Both the position numbers and the translations under genes were made by a program. A stretch of 64,000 nucleotides of DNA from assembly GCF_029873635.1 (NCBI RefSeq), contig NC_080426.1:51784093-51848092 (forward strand), given 5' to 3'. Origin of the DNA: Malania oleifera (lineage: Eukaryota; Streptophyta; Magnoliopsida; Santalales; Ximeniaceae). The notes below the pieces were generated by a model. That model made no database searches. It was not told the origin of the DNA and saw only the letters and a list, made by a program, of their open reading frames with translations. Below are positions 47,376-60,840 of the stretch, in pieces. Within the stretch, counting starts at the first letter, position 1; the number at the start of each line of letters is the position of its first letter.

Positions 47376-47555
47376 AACCCTACCATGACATGCTTAAAAC
47401 ATTCCAAATCAACACTCATCAGCAAATGCACATGGATCCAAAATGCGGTGAATGTGGATGATCAAAGTTCCAATCATACTCACGAGGAAATACAAGTGAG
47501 ACAACAGTTTTTTTTTTTTTTTTGGTCAGCAAGTGATAATAGCTTACTTGGTAGA

Positions 47556-48091
47556 TCATACTGCCAATTTCGGATCCACAATTCCTGTAGCATTGCCCTC
47601 TCCAGTTAGAATGTGTTCCGGATCCTGCACAACACAGAAATTATTGCGGCCTAAAAAAGTGAACATAAGATGGAATCTAGGGCCAGTAAGGCAAATACCT
47701 CCATTCCCCATTTGATGTAATCTGGGGATTCACAGGCCTTATATTCATCAACCAAACTCTCAATAATAGCCTTTGATTCATCAAATTCCGAAAGATCATT
47801 GTCCTGCTCATGTTTCAAATTACATTCTAATGAAGCCATTGTAGCAATCTATAAACAACTCATCTATCAAAGGCTTTCTCTCAAATTGAAAAGGAATTAA
47901 TCATAGTAGACATGTTACTAGACAGTTTTGAGTTTCCAACACAGCTTCAAAACAGTCATTTTTTTTTTCTCAGCATCATCTTTCAACATTTCATGAAATA
48001 ACAATGCAGCATTTTCTCATCATAATGATCAAAAGGCTTAGGCTTAGTGATGCAGGACTGACTGGGAATTGAGCAAATAAATGAAAGCAAA

Positions 48092-48141
<50 letters not shown>

Positions 48142-51100
48142 AAATTACAGGGAAAAATACAAACTAAATTACCGTTCTCAGATTCAATATTGCAAGCTCT
48201 CTAGAAACATACATACTACAGCCTTCATATAGGCTCAAACCTAAATCTAAATAAGAAAAGAAAAAAAAAAAACTAAAAGTAAAGAATATAAAATCCCCTA
48301 AAGAAATAGAATAACAAACTCAACCCAGATGCTCCATACTTGAGAAAGTACAAAAGAATCCAACTTTTCGTGTTTCGTGATCAAAGAAAATGAAAAAGGA
48401 AATAAAATAAATAAATCAATAAGCATTTTTTACAAGCCATTAACCTTTGACTTTTACTAATTTTCAACTATATTTGAATATATATTAATCCTATAGTATT
48501 TGAGATGAAGAGAAAATACAATGAAAAATTGATTTCTTTATCATATTATTTTCCTTTTTCCCTCAAAAAATTCTTTATCCAAACGAAGCTTCAAATTTTC
48601 AAATAAATAAAATTGATAATTGTATAGAAATTAATCTCAAATCTTCTTCCCTCCTACATTTTCCTTTGGTTGTTGAAAACTTGACCTCTAGTTTTGAAGG
48701 GTTGAAGGATGAAGATCCACCAAAAGAGCACAAGTGAGAATATTGGAATAATTCCGCAGAAGATGCTGACATGTCAGACCATCTTATTGGCGTAGTAGCC
48801 AAAAAAAGGTGCCAGGAAATTGTCACTCGGAATCTTGACAACATCCATACTATGGGAATCCATACCATGTGACACATGAGACAATCAGCAGGATGGAAGT
48901 GCAGCAACTAGAGCTGAAGGGGTAACTAGTCTTGTACCATCTCCAACAAGCAATAAAAGAAGCTCCATTGTCTAGTAAAGTGACAAGTCCTCTATCCAAA
49001 CCCAATGGAAAATCTAATAAATATGCATACATTCCATATTCAAGAATCATGGAAAATATTTCATTAGAAATGGTAAGGGAACATATGGCAGAATAAGAGG
49101 CAGATTTCAACAGCAAAATTTTGAAGGGGTAGAAGAAACCACCTCAAAATAACCATCAGCAAATGACTCAACCTGGAGGGAACATGATTAAGTTCATTGG
49201 TGGCCAAATGCAAGTTAGGACTAAGTTATTGACATGAATTTTGGAACTCCTTTTGGGAGTAACAAGTTGGAGCTACAAAATGGTGGGTCTCTCTTAAGTT
49301 CACAAGCAGCATCAACAGTTGCTCAGCCTGTTGGAGACAATTATAAAATTTCAGTTTGATAAGGTGGTTTTTTTTTATGCCTGTTCAACATCTTTATCTC
49401 GTTGAGATGCATTACTCTTGGATTTCCCATCCATGAAAATGTTGGAAATGCATGCACTGAAATTATAGGCATCATCAATATGAGCCTAAGTTTCTCACTT
49501 CTAACTTCCGCTCAACAAGAATTCGCTTTAGGACAAAAAACAGTGAACTCTAAATATCTTGTAATGAACAAGTTGCATGGGTGATAACACGTTGGAATCC
49601 TAGAGGTGAGCAGTGAGTGACTTTTTTGGCTTTTGATAAGAACCTGACTTCTCAACTTTTAATTGCCTCCTAAAAGGTGATGAAACAAACTTCTCTCTTG
49701 ATACATTTTTCATTCCACGTCATGTGCTAATAGAGTGTTCCAAATTTTATGTCTCGTTTGACCCACTACCAGTATTGGTTTGCAAAAAGCTACAAGGCTT
49801 GGATTTGACAAACGTCCACAATGGTGATTAGACAACCCTATGCAAATTAGCATACTTTTCCATGTCCAGTAGCCAATCTAATCATGTAGAATCTTTTTTG
49901 TAAATTTTTTTTAAAAAAAATGGAGAGCAAAAGAACCAAGAACATCGTAAATGTGTGAAAATTACCATTTTGCCCTAATTTGTGAAATTGACCAACATCG
50001 AACTTGTTTGTGCACAATTATAAATTAACTATCAATTATCTTATGTTTGTGCTCTTGCATGAGGTCAAAATAGATATGCGCACACCTAGATTGGACATAA
50101 GAGGCATGTGGTAAGGTCTCTAGACTCTACCAATCGTAGGATATTCTAAAGGGTCTTGGCTCGGTGGACTTTGAATCATGGTTCACTAAGGGGAGTCTTG
50201 AACCCTTAGCCTTTTCATAGGTTGCTCAGGCATCCATCGTGTGTCATTTGTGACGTGTGTTTCATTTTGTTTTCTCACCCCTAAACATGTGTCAAGATTC
50301 TAATGCAGTGCTGCTCCACCAATGAAACATAGTTCATATTATTTTGTAATATTTATTAGTTGTTGTTTTCTAGGTATCATTATTAGGGTCTAGCCAAAGT
50401 GTGTCATTTCCTAAGTTCAGTTTCATTTCCGAGTTTATTAATAAGGTTTTTGAATCTAGAAAAGTTAGAATCATCTATAGCCAAGAAGTATCATTTCCCT
50501 AGGCACATTCAATGTGCAAGGCTATCATGTACTTATTTTAGTCCAGATAATGAAGAGGCAGTACTGAATTTTCCCTTTCCATCTTGGTTATCAACTCTGA
50601 TCTCAGAATTTTCCTAAGAACTTGGAAGTTGGGGTTAAGGATTCCCCTAGTGACTCCTTCCATAGTCTTCCCTGATGTGTTTCTGTGTGAGAGGATCCTT
50701 CCCTGCCACTATATCTCCCTTTAATTACCCTTAATGTGCCATGTTAGAAACCTGACACATCCAACAGTGTATTTTCACAACTCACACTACATCAAATCAG
50801 TATCAGAGCAGGATATTTATAGATGGCTACTAGGGCGGAAGAGGAAACATTAGCCAAACAGTCAGGACTTCAGCAACTGTTGAGATGTTGCATGAACTAC
50901 ACAAACAAATTCAAAAACCTTATGGAGTAGGTTCTTTGCACAAATAATCAAGGAAATGGACAGAGACGAGATCACAAACAAGACAGACAAGTTGAAGAGG
51001 AACTCAAATTAGTTTTCTGATGGATGTGATGATTCCAGCAATGTGAGTAGTTCTGGGCTTAGAAGGATGTCCAGCACAATGAAAGAACAAAACATTTGAG

Positions 51101-54100
51101 GATCGGATAGCATGAGCTCTTCAAAACTCTAAAGGATATGGTGTTAAGATCCACATTGCAGAACTTCATGGTAAGTGACATGGAACCTGATGAATTCATG
51201 GACTGGATGGGCATCATAAAGAACTGTGGTGAGTTACAACTGTACAACGATATTCCAAAAGATTGGAGAGTCAAGTTGTTGGCTGCAAATTGAGAGGAGC
51301 TGCTTCTACTTGGTAGAGGCATTACCGAAAAGATCAAGAACTTAAGGGCAAAAGGGAGGTAAGACAATTGAATAAAATAAGGAAAAGCTCAAGGACCACA
51401 TCCTATTGCAGGACTAAGCAAACTTGGTATCAGAAAGAGGAAAATTTTAGGCAGCATGGAAGAGTGTGAAAGTGTCATGCAGGAGTTTCATCAATTGACA
51501 CGAGGGAATAATATTGCACAAACAGAATCACAAAAGGTAAGCTGATACATTAATGATCTTCAACTAGCAATTCAAGATCAAGTAAGCTTGATGTGACCTC
51601 TCAAAGTAAGTGATTCCCATGAGCATGTGTTGAAGGTTGAATCCCAACTGACATGGAATACATTGAAGAATCAATGGCAGGATCCATGGGTGGGAGTTTC
51701 TTCCAGCTACACAGCAAGTGCCTACAGTTTGCATAGATAATTCTACTAGTAATGGAAATCAGCCTTCTAACCCACAGGGTCAAGACACCATTAAGTGCTA
51801 CAGGTGTTCAGAACATGGACCAGAATGAATGCTCAAACAGGAAACCTACAGAACAAGTCAATTTTTCAAATAAACCAGGATAAACCAGGTGGTGTTGCTG
51901 CAGATGAAACTCACTATGTGACTGGGCATGAGGCTAACTAGGAAGAAGAAGGGAATGAGGTGATGAGGTAGGCAAAATGCTGGTTGTTCAAAGGTCCATG
52001 CTTGCTCCTCCAATCACAAATGGTGAAGATTGGTTGCAAATGAACATTTTTTTTGGCACTCATTGTGCACAAGGAGGATATACAATTCATCAGTATTGGG
52101 ATCTTCATGATAAACCACCACACTTCACTAATGCAGCCACTACAGATTCCAGCTCAGGCACGGCATACTGTATCTATGTCAAGAGTATTCCAAAATCCAG
52201 CACTATAAAGCATCCAGCAAGCTTCTCTTCTCATTGCATCTCTTGCTCAGACGCGCAATCCTACAGCTTGCCTGTCGTCTAGTAATTCTTGCACTAGTCC
52301 TTTGATTATAGATTGAGCCACTATTGATCATATGACAAGTATAACTAGTTTCTTTTCCGTTCTCCAGTATTCTGAGAGCATAGCTCGTCTTATCCTAGCT
52401 GATGGGTCCACTACTACCATTAAGGGAATATGGATAGTAAAACCTACTTCCTTTTTTATTTCTTTCTTCCATTTTGTATATTCCAAAGTTCCCCTTCATT
52501 CTCATGTCAATTACCAAATTACATGAATTGCTCAATAACATTTTATTTTCTTGATTCTGTTGTCACTCAGGAATTGAAGACGAAGAAGGCGGTTGGCAGA
52601 GGATGTGAAGCTAGTGGATTTTACCACTTTGAGTCGCTATCTCCTTCTATCGCCTTCTACTACTACTACCACTACCACTTTCACTTTGAGTTGCTATATC
52701 CTTTTATCGCCTACTACTACTACTACTACTACTACTACACTCAAAATCCATTGTAGCCTTCATCATCCTTCATTAGACAAGTTCTAAAAATATAAAATAT
52801 AAAATATAAAAATAAATTAAAATTCAAAATTTTAAAAAAATTATATTTAAAAAAAAACTAGTTCCTATTTCAAATTCTATGTCTAGTCTTTAGTGTGAGT
52901 CTTGTCAATTGGGAAAGCATCGTCATGTTCATTTGCTTCCTGTGTCAATAAAAAAGTAGCAATCCCTTACATTACATGTTAGTCCATTTTCATGTTTGAG
53001 GTCCTAGTCCAATTGTGTCAAAATTGAGTTTCCAATATGTTGTGACTTTATTGATGATTATTCAAGGATGGCATGGCTTTATTTAATAAAAGCTCATTTT
53101 TTGAATTATTTCAATCTTTCGTTCCTATTGTTCTAAAATAAAACCCAATTTGCCTACTTGGATACTTCCTTGCATTAATGCTCACTGCCTTCTCTGTTAT
53201 AAAAAATAAAGACATCCTCTTTCTTCATGGTAAAATTCCCAACTCCTTCTCTTCCCAAATGCTCCTTTATTCTCTTTACCTCCATGTATTATCAAGTGTG
53301 ACCTATTCATCAATTAACCACCAACGTGCATAAGTTGGATGTTCATGCTATAAAATGTATTATTCAAGGCTTTTCATGTACTCAAAAGGGACATCACTAT
53401 TATATTCCTAATGAGGATTTTTTTTTTTTTTGGTCTTGTTGATGTTACCTTCTTCAAGTCTACACCATATTATTAGGAGTCCTTAGGTGCTTCTGACCTT
53501 GATGAGTCCTTTCCTCTGCCTAATCTTCCTGATTCTAGCTTATTATCTCTACCAATCATCCACCTGCATCTTCATGTAGTTTGAATCCTTCTCATCAGCT
53601 TGATTGTCCTAATTTATAGGTGTATCACAATGGCAGCTTAAAAGAGAAGAGCAACCTCCAACTTCTATGCTACGCCTTTTTATTTCCTTGTTTGATGATA
53701 CATTTCCCAAGTGTCGAGGTGACGCACTTTTTTTTCATAATAAAGAAATTGTATTAAGAAAGAAGAATAAGAGAACACAACCTAGGAGAGGATAAGCTTA
53801 CCTCATCATCATCATAATCATCACCATAATAACAAATAAATAAATAATAAAAATTGAAAATCTAGCAAACAACTAAATTAGAAAGCCCCTCATGCCTTTT
53901 CCATCATAATTCATAAAGTATTGCAAATTTTCTAATTCCTGCTGGCCTTCTACAGCTTCCTTCTACCACCATCCAAACAAAACTACATTTCTTTCAAGAT
54001 TAGCCAGCCACAAACCCATCTTATCCAACAACTGTTGAGCTTCTAACTCCCTACCATTAACCTCTTCCATATGAATAGAGAAAATCCATACATTTTTGCT

Positions 54101-57100
54101 CTTTACCCAATCCATCATCTTCAAAAATAGGAATTGCCTCCAAACCTTCCATGGGATGCAGTAGAACATGTGCTACATCCCCAAAAGATGATTCATATTG
54201 TTCAAAAAACTCATCCAATAATAAGCTGTCATTGCAAGCAAAATCACTGGCAGCATCTCTCTCATCATCCGACACAACTCCCCATTGCTTCTTCTCTTTA
54301 GCCTTGTTAACCTTTTCATCTATATTACCCTTCTGAACAATCGGAAAATCCACATAACACAAATTTCCATCAGCATTTCTTCTTAAAGATTTTGTCATCA
54401 TCCCATCAGGATTATCCCGTCTCTTTTCAAAAAAAATTTTCCTTCCACCACTCTCTTGAATCTCCATCTAAGATGAATAAACCTTGTTGCACACAACCTT
54501 ATCAGAACTTGTTCCCTTCTCACTAATCCTCAGTCTACATAGCATCCAATCTCTTAATTTTGTTTACTAGGATTTCTTGTCACCCACATATTATTTTTGT
54601 TACTAATCTATTTTCTATTGCTCTTCCTTAATCTATTTCTAAAGCAAGTCTACACGGAGGACTGAAATGGTTCAAAAGATGTGTGCATTATAAAATATCG
54701 ATACTTGGGGATTGGCACCTCTTCCTCATCATAAGCCTATGGCTGGTTGTCAGTAGTATATACCGTGAAAGTCAATCCTGATGGTTCTATGGTTGCCTGA
54801 TTTGTTGCTAAAGGATATACTTAGGCATACAGCTTGGATTATTAGCACATATTCTCTCTAGTAGTCAAACTTGCCTCGTTATGTTTCCTCGTCTCCTTAG
54901 CCACCAGCCCCTGGCATCACTTACATGTGAAGAATGTCTTCCTGCATGGTGATCTCTAGGAGGTCTATATGGAGCAACCACCTGGGTTTGTTGCTCAGAG
55001 GAGTCAACCATTGTGTGTTGGCTCAATAAATCATTGTACAACCTACAGCAATCTCTCATGTCATGGTTTGGTCAATTCAGTGTTATAGTACTTGAGTTTC
55101 ACCTCAAACGATGTGCAGTAAATAACTCTGTATTTTATAGTCATACTGCATCTGGTAGAACTTTTTTTATTGTGTATATGGATGATATTGTGATTACTGG
55201 TGATGATGATCAATGCTTCCAAGGGCTAAAGCATTTTCCACAGGCTAAGTTTCAAACCAAAGATTTAGCACCATTGAAATACTTCTTGGAGAAAGAAATA
55301 TACAGATCTCATATGGAACCCTTTTGCCATAGACCATTTCAATTTTTATTAATAAACCAAAACTTTAAGATTCGCATGATTCCAAGAGACTCCTTTATCA
55401 GTAATCATTGCCATATTGTCATGCAGAAAGCAACATAGAAAATTACTAGCTTTTTGGTCAACTTAATAAATCATTAAGAATTGCTTGCTTCATTAAGTAC
55501 TTGTCCTTGAAAATTGCAGTGATATATATGATAACTAGCCACAATAAGCTGTGATGGCAGTTGTGATAGAACTAATGATGCTTTAATGTGGAAATATATA
55601 TTAGCACACATGTTTCTTTAAGGGAAAAAACCCTAACACAAAACAAGGACAACAAGAAGAAACATCAGCAACAACAAATTTGTTTGTGAACAAATTCAAA
55701 ATATTGAATTAGGATATTAAAATCGATTAATAAAGAATTCTTTTATATAGCAAAAAAAAAGGTTTTATTGAAAGATTAAGAATGTACAACCAGGAGAAGA
55801 AGACATCTCCTTAGCTAAGTCTGAAAAAATCCAGAAAAAAACACAGGAAAAAATCGAAACACAACAAATAATATGGGCAATCTAGCAATCCAATAAATAA
55901 TGCCAATCACGCTGGATATTCGAAAAGCTCATCCCCTTAAAATTCCCTTGACCCACACACCAAAGAGAAGCCAAATAATGAATCTTCTTCCAAACCAGTA
56001 AATACGACTACTTCTTTGAGAAGATATGCACAATGTGTTCAATATTCAGCCCCCAAAATACTGCAAAGAAAGCATTCCAGAGCAGTGCCCTTTCATTTAT
56101 CCTTCCAAAATCGATAAAAGAAACTGCCAAAAAAACATCCACCGACTCTGACCACAACATTCGCCTAAAAAACCAAGTAACTTATTCCATACCCACCAAG
56201 CAAAATCACAATGTAAAAAAAATGTGATGTAGATTCCAATTAGTTAACAAAATACACACACATCTAGCAAAAGAGCCTTTAAAGGTCTCCTAATCTACAA
56301 GAACTTATTGGCATTGATTCTACCAAGCGCAACCAACTTGAGAAAAGCCTTGATTTTTTGGCCTTTCAGATGGATTTATAGAGAGGAAAAGAAGAATTAG
56401 AGGTAATCAAAAATTCACATAAAGATTTGCAAGAATAGAACCCCGAAGGATCCAAAGACCAGGAGCGACTATCCTATTCCAAAGAAACCCAACAATTATT
56501 CAACAAGACTAGCAAAGAAGATAACTCTACCATCTCCCTATCATTCAAGAACCTTCAAAAGTAAAAATCCCGAATAGATAAACGACCACCTGGATCAACA
56601 ACAAAGGAAGAAATGGAACATCCTGCCCAGAGCTCAAGCAAAAATCTTTCCAGAAACAGATATTACAACCCCTACCCAACAGGAATTTAGTATGGGGAAT
56701 GGAAGGGGGGTAAATCTGAGTGATAGCTTTCCACAGACTCTCCGAAGAACATCTAGATCCCAAATTTGTATCCACCCACTCTCATCTAATCCACACATAC
56801 TTCTGATTAGTAAATAATTAGATTCACCGGAGATTGGAAGTTGTCTAAATTGAAGATTTTCAGGAGGGAAAATAATTTGAGATGTTGGAGTGTGCACAAA
56901 GGAAACAAAAATGTACCATCATGCAATAAATTAGTAGTTACTGAAACAAAGATTTAAGCAAGGTTAAAGCCTTAGAGGTGACAAGAGGGAAGAAGAAGGC
57001 TAAGGAAAACCTGCAAAGAGGTGCTAATAGTGACATGATTGCCAAGGAACTAACAAATTTCACAGCCCGTAAGAGGGTGGAATGGCAGAAATTGCTGCTA

Positions 57101-58202
57101 AGGACAAGTTTAGTTTAATTAAATGAATGATACCAATTAAAAGAAATATTTAAATTCACATACTGACTCAAAGATGCATGTAAATTTCCAACTCTTCCCC
57201 AAAGATAAATATTAGTCTTACAACAATATGGTGAAGTCTTTGTAAAGTCAACAATAGCAACTATTACTACCACTAATCCTATATCCCAATTACTTGGGAT
57301 TGGCTAGATGGACCTTTTTCTCTTTAATTAGGTTTTTCAAATTAAAGCCCTTAAAAATAATTGGAAAAAAAATAAAAAAAATTGCTAAAAACAAAATTAA
57401 AATTTTCATAATCATTAAAGATAAAAATCAAAATGTTTCATCAACTATAGTTGGTGCCTTATTTATGATAATTGATAAGTCATAGCCTCTGACCAAGCTT
57501 TAAATGCACACAAATCAGTCAAAGTGGCAATTTTCACTACACCGAAAAAGCATATGCTGGAGAACAGTAATGAGGCTAGCAACTTACAGCAAACATTGGG
57601 AACTTTCGATAGTTGTCAAGAAAGGCCTGCTTTTTTCTTAGCTTATCATATTGGCTCAAACCCTTGCTGAAGAGGTGTCGGATGCTTGTATGGCTAGCGA
57701 GCATGAGGCCACTAACCTAATAAATAGAATAGACACAGAATTTAAGTCTCACAGTATTTCAACAGTGCCTTCAAAGATTTTTTTTATAGTGAAAACATTG
57801 AACTTTAATTCCTAAACTATTGGGGAAAAAAAGCCAAAAGTTTGAGATACAGAAAATTTCAGGCATACTATAAATTAAATATAGGAAGTCAATAGAACCC
57901 ATGCATACACTCGTGTGCACATATACACAAAAAGGAATATGAGGAATAAGATATATTTTACCCTGTGGGCAGTTTGAACATATGGCGATTTTCTAGATAG
58001 AGCAACCTGCACCAGAGAGAGAGAGAGAGAGAGACAGAAGAAGAAGAAAGCACAAACTACATTACTCTGAACAGAAGAAATGAATGGACTGAATACAATA
58101 ATTCCATGCTTTAATATAGGGCAAGACCTGAATACTCGCAGGCCCCCACTCAATAAAATTAACAAGCTTTCTTTCACGGATCCTCTGCAGACTTTCATGA
58201 AC
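47556..58202 (-). CDS. TUBG: Gamma-tubulin, C-terminal five exons
   Basis: Gamma-tubulin nucleates microtubules as part of the gamma-tubulin ring complex. Exons in coding order are 58128-58202 ([20 protein letters not shown]), 57962-58006 ([15 protein letters not shown]), 57588-57716 ([27 protein letters not shown]), 47699-47803 ([20 protein letters not shown]) and 47556-47624 ([14 protein letters not shown] ... TGA). All junctions have GT-AG borders and phase 0. Together they encode 140 residues, about the last 30% of a 470-residue protein. The intron 47804-57587 is 9.8 kb and full of mobile DNA. The 5' exons were not found in 58203-64000. They may lie beyond the right edge after another long intron, or be missing. 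Confidence 0.93.
48092..48139. repeat. (AAT)n microsatellite in the gamma-tubulin intron
   Basis: About 16 trinucleotide units. Confidence 0.95.
48140..49899. other. Gamma-tubulin intron, nothing recognised
   Basis: Short frames on both strands, none resembling a known protein. 48640-49120 has a denser base composition and could be old transposon coding sequence, but no motif supports it. Confidence 0.4.
49900..50809 (+). mobile_element. Probable gypsy 5' LTR remnant and primer-binding site
   Basis: CAGTATCAGAGC at 50798-50809 matches 10 of 12 bases of the initiator tRNA-Met site, and a gag-like frame opens 14 bp later. The LTR left border is not resolved, so the start given is approximate. 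Confidence 0.45.
50823..52045 (+). pseudogene. Degenerate Ty3/gypsy gag and protease start
   Basis: ATG at 50823. Frame fragments with many stops show the gag pattern ([17 protein letters not shown] near 51180, [20 protein letters not shown] near 51470, [12 protein letters not shown] near 51620). A decayed knuckle CYRCSEHGP is at about 51798. [11 protein letters not shown] (about 52018-52050) resembles the segment before a gypsy protease. Lies antisense in the gamma-tubulin intron. Confidence 0.7.
52655..52740. repeat. (ACT)n microsatellite blocks
   Basis: Two ACT/TAC runs separated by about 30 bp. Confidence 0.85.
53722..54500 (-). mobile_element. Probable LINE-derived fragment inserted in the copia relic
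   Basis: The minus-strand 3' end is an A-rich tail (T-run at 53728-53735 on +) preceded by a TTCTTTCTTAATACAATTTC-like end, similar in style to 55750-55790. It contains a 136-codon minus frame (54057-54467) with a charged, acidic composition that I do not recognise. LINE origin is inferred from the tail only. Confidence 0.4.
55750..56900 (-). pseudogene. LINE (L1-like) ORF2 C-terminal fragment
   Basis: In coding order on minus: [14 protein letters not shown] and [17 protein letters not shown] (about 56640-56720), the post-reverse-transcriptase segment of plant L1 ORF2. Then [16 protein letters not shown] (about 56170-56230), the zf-RVT region. The 3' end has TCTTTCAATAAAACC and an A-run (T-side at about 55752-55760). 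Stops and frameshifts throughout. Lies in the gamma-tubulin intron in the same orientation as the gene. Confidence 0.7.
56901..57587. other. Gamma-tubulin intron, nothing recognised
   Basis: AT-rich with no supported feature. Its distal end carries the donor side of the 9.8 kb intron. Confidence 0.4.
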
Positions 58203-59694
58203 CTGTGAACAAAGACAAGTAATGAAACACAGCATGTTCAGATCATTAACAAAAATATCCTCATCTAATCAAACATCGTTCCTTTTCCAAAGTCACACAG
58301 CACTGAGTCACTGATACACAATTCAAGAAGCAACAAATTTAAAATTTACTAAATTTGTCTGATAAAATGTTCTGATCCCTGATTTCTTGAAATAAAAGCA
58401 GAAAATCACAGGCACACTAGCATCACCTGGATAAAATATTTGTAATTTACTATATAGTCTTTCTTTTTTCTTTTTTTCTTTTTTTTTTTTTGTGCATTGC
58501 TAATTTTACTATATAGTCGATACAGAACATATGTATTCATCTGCTCAAGATTTTGTGCATAAATACATGAAAGGAAGATAGCAAATCAGGGGAAATCATA
58601 ACTTCAAGATATATTTTGTAGCAATAAATGCAAAATATGCACATTCTTTAGCACATTTTCCTAGTAAAATTAGCAAAATTTCCATTAATGACTAGAGTAA
58701 AAGTAGACAAGCAGATACAGATGAACACTAATTCATGTGATCCTTTTTCGCCTCCACCCTCCCCAAGCCTCTCCTCCTAGGTCCCCTCATCAGGCCATTT
58801 CTTTTGCTCCCTTCTCAGCACACAAAGGCCCAAACAGCATCAATTCTTATCAGGTCCTGTCCTGTTTCAGGACCCCTTGCATGAGCCAGCCTGGAAGTCC
58901 AGCCCAAAAAAACTATACTGGAACACTTCAAGCAACCTGAGAAGACTTCTAGGCAAAACATTTTGGAGCCCTCAAATTCCCTGGAGGAAGAAGAAGACTG
59001 TCTGGCATTAATTCCAGCCCTCAATACATGCATTATTGACTCGCAGGACTGTCCCCACTCTCCCCCAACTTTGAGGAACTTGAAGGGCTGGACATTGGCC
59101 GTATTTATTTCAAAAGACAGGTTTCTGACTGCGTACTTTGCAAAATGAACAAGGTTAGTAAAACCATAAGAGTGTCTCTCAAAGGATTTGAAGGAAAGGC
59201 CATGAGCTCATTTGAAGTGATAGAGAAAGAGGAGTAGAAGAGAAACGTATTGTTAAAAAAATCTCAGAGCAGCAGTAGGAAGAAGGATGCTAAGGGAAAT
59301 GATCACTAATTTTAGAGAAAGTGAGAGAGAAATGCTCAACAATTATTCTGATAGGCTACTTATTATACATACTGTTACGTTATAGCACAACACTAACTTC
59401 CTTCAACTTTTTTTATATTGATGAGGTCTACAGTGTATCATATAAACAACAACAACAACAACAAAACCAAGAGTAAGGTATTTTGAAAAAGTCAAAGGTA
59501 TTATTATCTAAAAGTTTTTTTTTTTTTTTTGACAAAATATTTAACATATTCTGTTTCTGTAGGAATTTTGTAACAATTTAATTTTATAAAATGCATGCTC
59601 ACTGCATTAAAATTCATAATATATGAGAATTAATTATAAAATTTTGGTATAATAGGATCAAATTAAATTTTTGTATAAAATATAATTTTTAAGA
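58203..59694. other. Upstream gamma-tubulin intron or flank, no gene supported
   Basis: 58730-59260 has a longer plus-strand open composition (EEEEDCLALIPALNT; LKGFEGKAMSSFEVIEKEE in another frame) that may be a decayed retroelement ORF. No family could be assigned. (CAA)n at about 59447-59465. Confidence 0.35.
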
Positions 59695-60010
59695 ACATTT
59701 TTTTTTCTATTAGTAAAGAAAAATTCTATAAAGGGCATCAAGGGGATGCTACCTAAGTACAAACAAAGAGAAAAAGATCACCCACACTGCAGGGCATAAA
59801 AAAAAAGTCAATAATAACAAGAGAATCATTCAGAAACAATCCATTACCCCCTATGCCAACTTGTTACATTAGCAATCCAAGCATCTTTACTCATGTGTAA
59901 GGTCGTGGCCCATCCTTCGAAAGCTCTCATGTTTCTTTCCCAAAAAATGGCGAGGGGATTGACGGGACAAAGTGATGTAGGACAAGAAGCCAAACCTAGG
60001 AAACACAAAC
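59695..60010 (-). mobile_element. Probable LINE 3' end relic
   Basis: The minus strand ends in TTTACTAATAG plus an A-run (T-side 59699-59706). A short minus frame, 59887-60000, contains LSRQSPRHFLGKKHESF. Assignment rests on the tail and on resemblance to the other LINE ends here. Confidence 0.35.
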
Positions 60011-60295
60011 ACTTCTAGAAGCCTGAAGTGTCCGTATCCAACACATATCGGATACTGAAACCTGCTCGATACATCCTGACACATATCCAATGCATGTCAA
60101 AAATTATTTTTATTTGTTTTATTTTTGGACACGGCTGAGACACTTCTCGACACTTCCTCACATAGTGAGGATACTTTTGAGACATTTCTTGCACTGAAAC
60201 ACTGCGTTTTGTTGTCTCCTTTAATTCAATTAACAAAATCCACAAAAAAGGAAGAAGTATAGAGACTAAGAGTCGAGGTGGCCTTTAAATTGACT

Positions 60296-60428
60296 GCATG
60301 TTTGGCACATAGGAATGGAATGGAATCGGAGGGAACAGAATCAAATTTACAATTTGATTTCGCCATGCTCTTCATTTAGAATTCCATTCCACTCCTTTTC
60401 TATCCCATTCCATTCTGCAGACATGATG
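60296..60428. repeat. MITE-like foldback repeat
   Basis: CATGTTTGGCACATAGGAAT at the left and a right end whose complement begins CATGTCTGCAGAATGGAATG form imperfect inverted repeats around a short centre, with GGAATGGAATGG inside each arm. Size is about 133 bp. Confidence 0.5.
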
Positions 60429-60700
60429 TAAGTGGTTGGTTTTGGAGCCCGAGCACCACTGCCCCATCCTTCGCACAGTCCTACCTTCCAACCCCCAAAA
60501 TTCCCCACTAAAATCATCGCTAGTTTGCTACTTAATCTCTCCCCATGTTCCCCAACTTTAACGAGCCATGCTCATGAGTTGGTTATTTTCCTTTTGCTGT
60601 TGGACCAATATATCTATAGTTAATGATGTAATTTATAATTTTGCATAATGGTGCTCATATTTCATTTTAAATCTCATGCCTCTCTCTCTCTTTCTGTCTC

Positions 60701-60701
<1 letters not shown>

Positions 60702-60730
<29 letters not shown>
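60702..60730. repeat. (TG)n microsatellite
   Basis: About 14 TG units followed by TA. Confidence 0.9.
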
Positions 60731-60736
<6 letters not shown>

Positions 60737-60840
60737 TATAAAAATTCAGGTATCCCTGCAATGCCATATCCTCATTTTTTTCAAAACTGCAGTATCACTA
60801 TGCTCGCGTTGTGTCATATCCATGTCTCATGTCAGTATTG

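Larger units (their letters stand above)
52046..55437 (+). pseudogene. Degenerate Ty1/copia gag-pol with internal LINE insertion
   Basis: Gag knuckle tail [19 protein letters not shown] (about 52097-52155). Protease region [17 protein letters not shown] (about 52314-52370). Pre-integrase [20 protein letters not shown] (about 52570-52630). Integrase pieces at 52890-53100 ([21 protein letters not shown]). Reverse transcriptase at 54655-55437, including [19 protein letters not shown] and an intact catalytic YMDD at about 55176-55187. The copy is interrupted at about 53720-54500. RNase H and the 3' LTR were not found. Confidence 0.8.

Noticed and set aside
54057-54467. 136-codon acidic frame as a host gene
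   Set aside because: It sits inside a copia relic within an intron, ahead of a LINE-like A-tail; no splice sites or known domain.
58963-59148. Small acidic plus-strand frame
   Set aside because: Short, no homology recognised, and lies in a region of decayed repeats; listed only as unassigned sequence.
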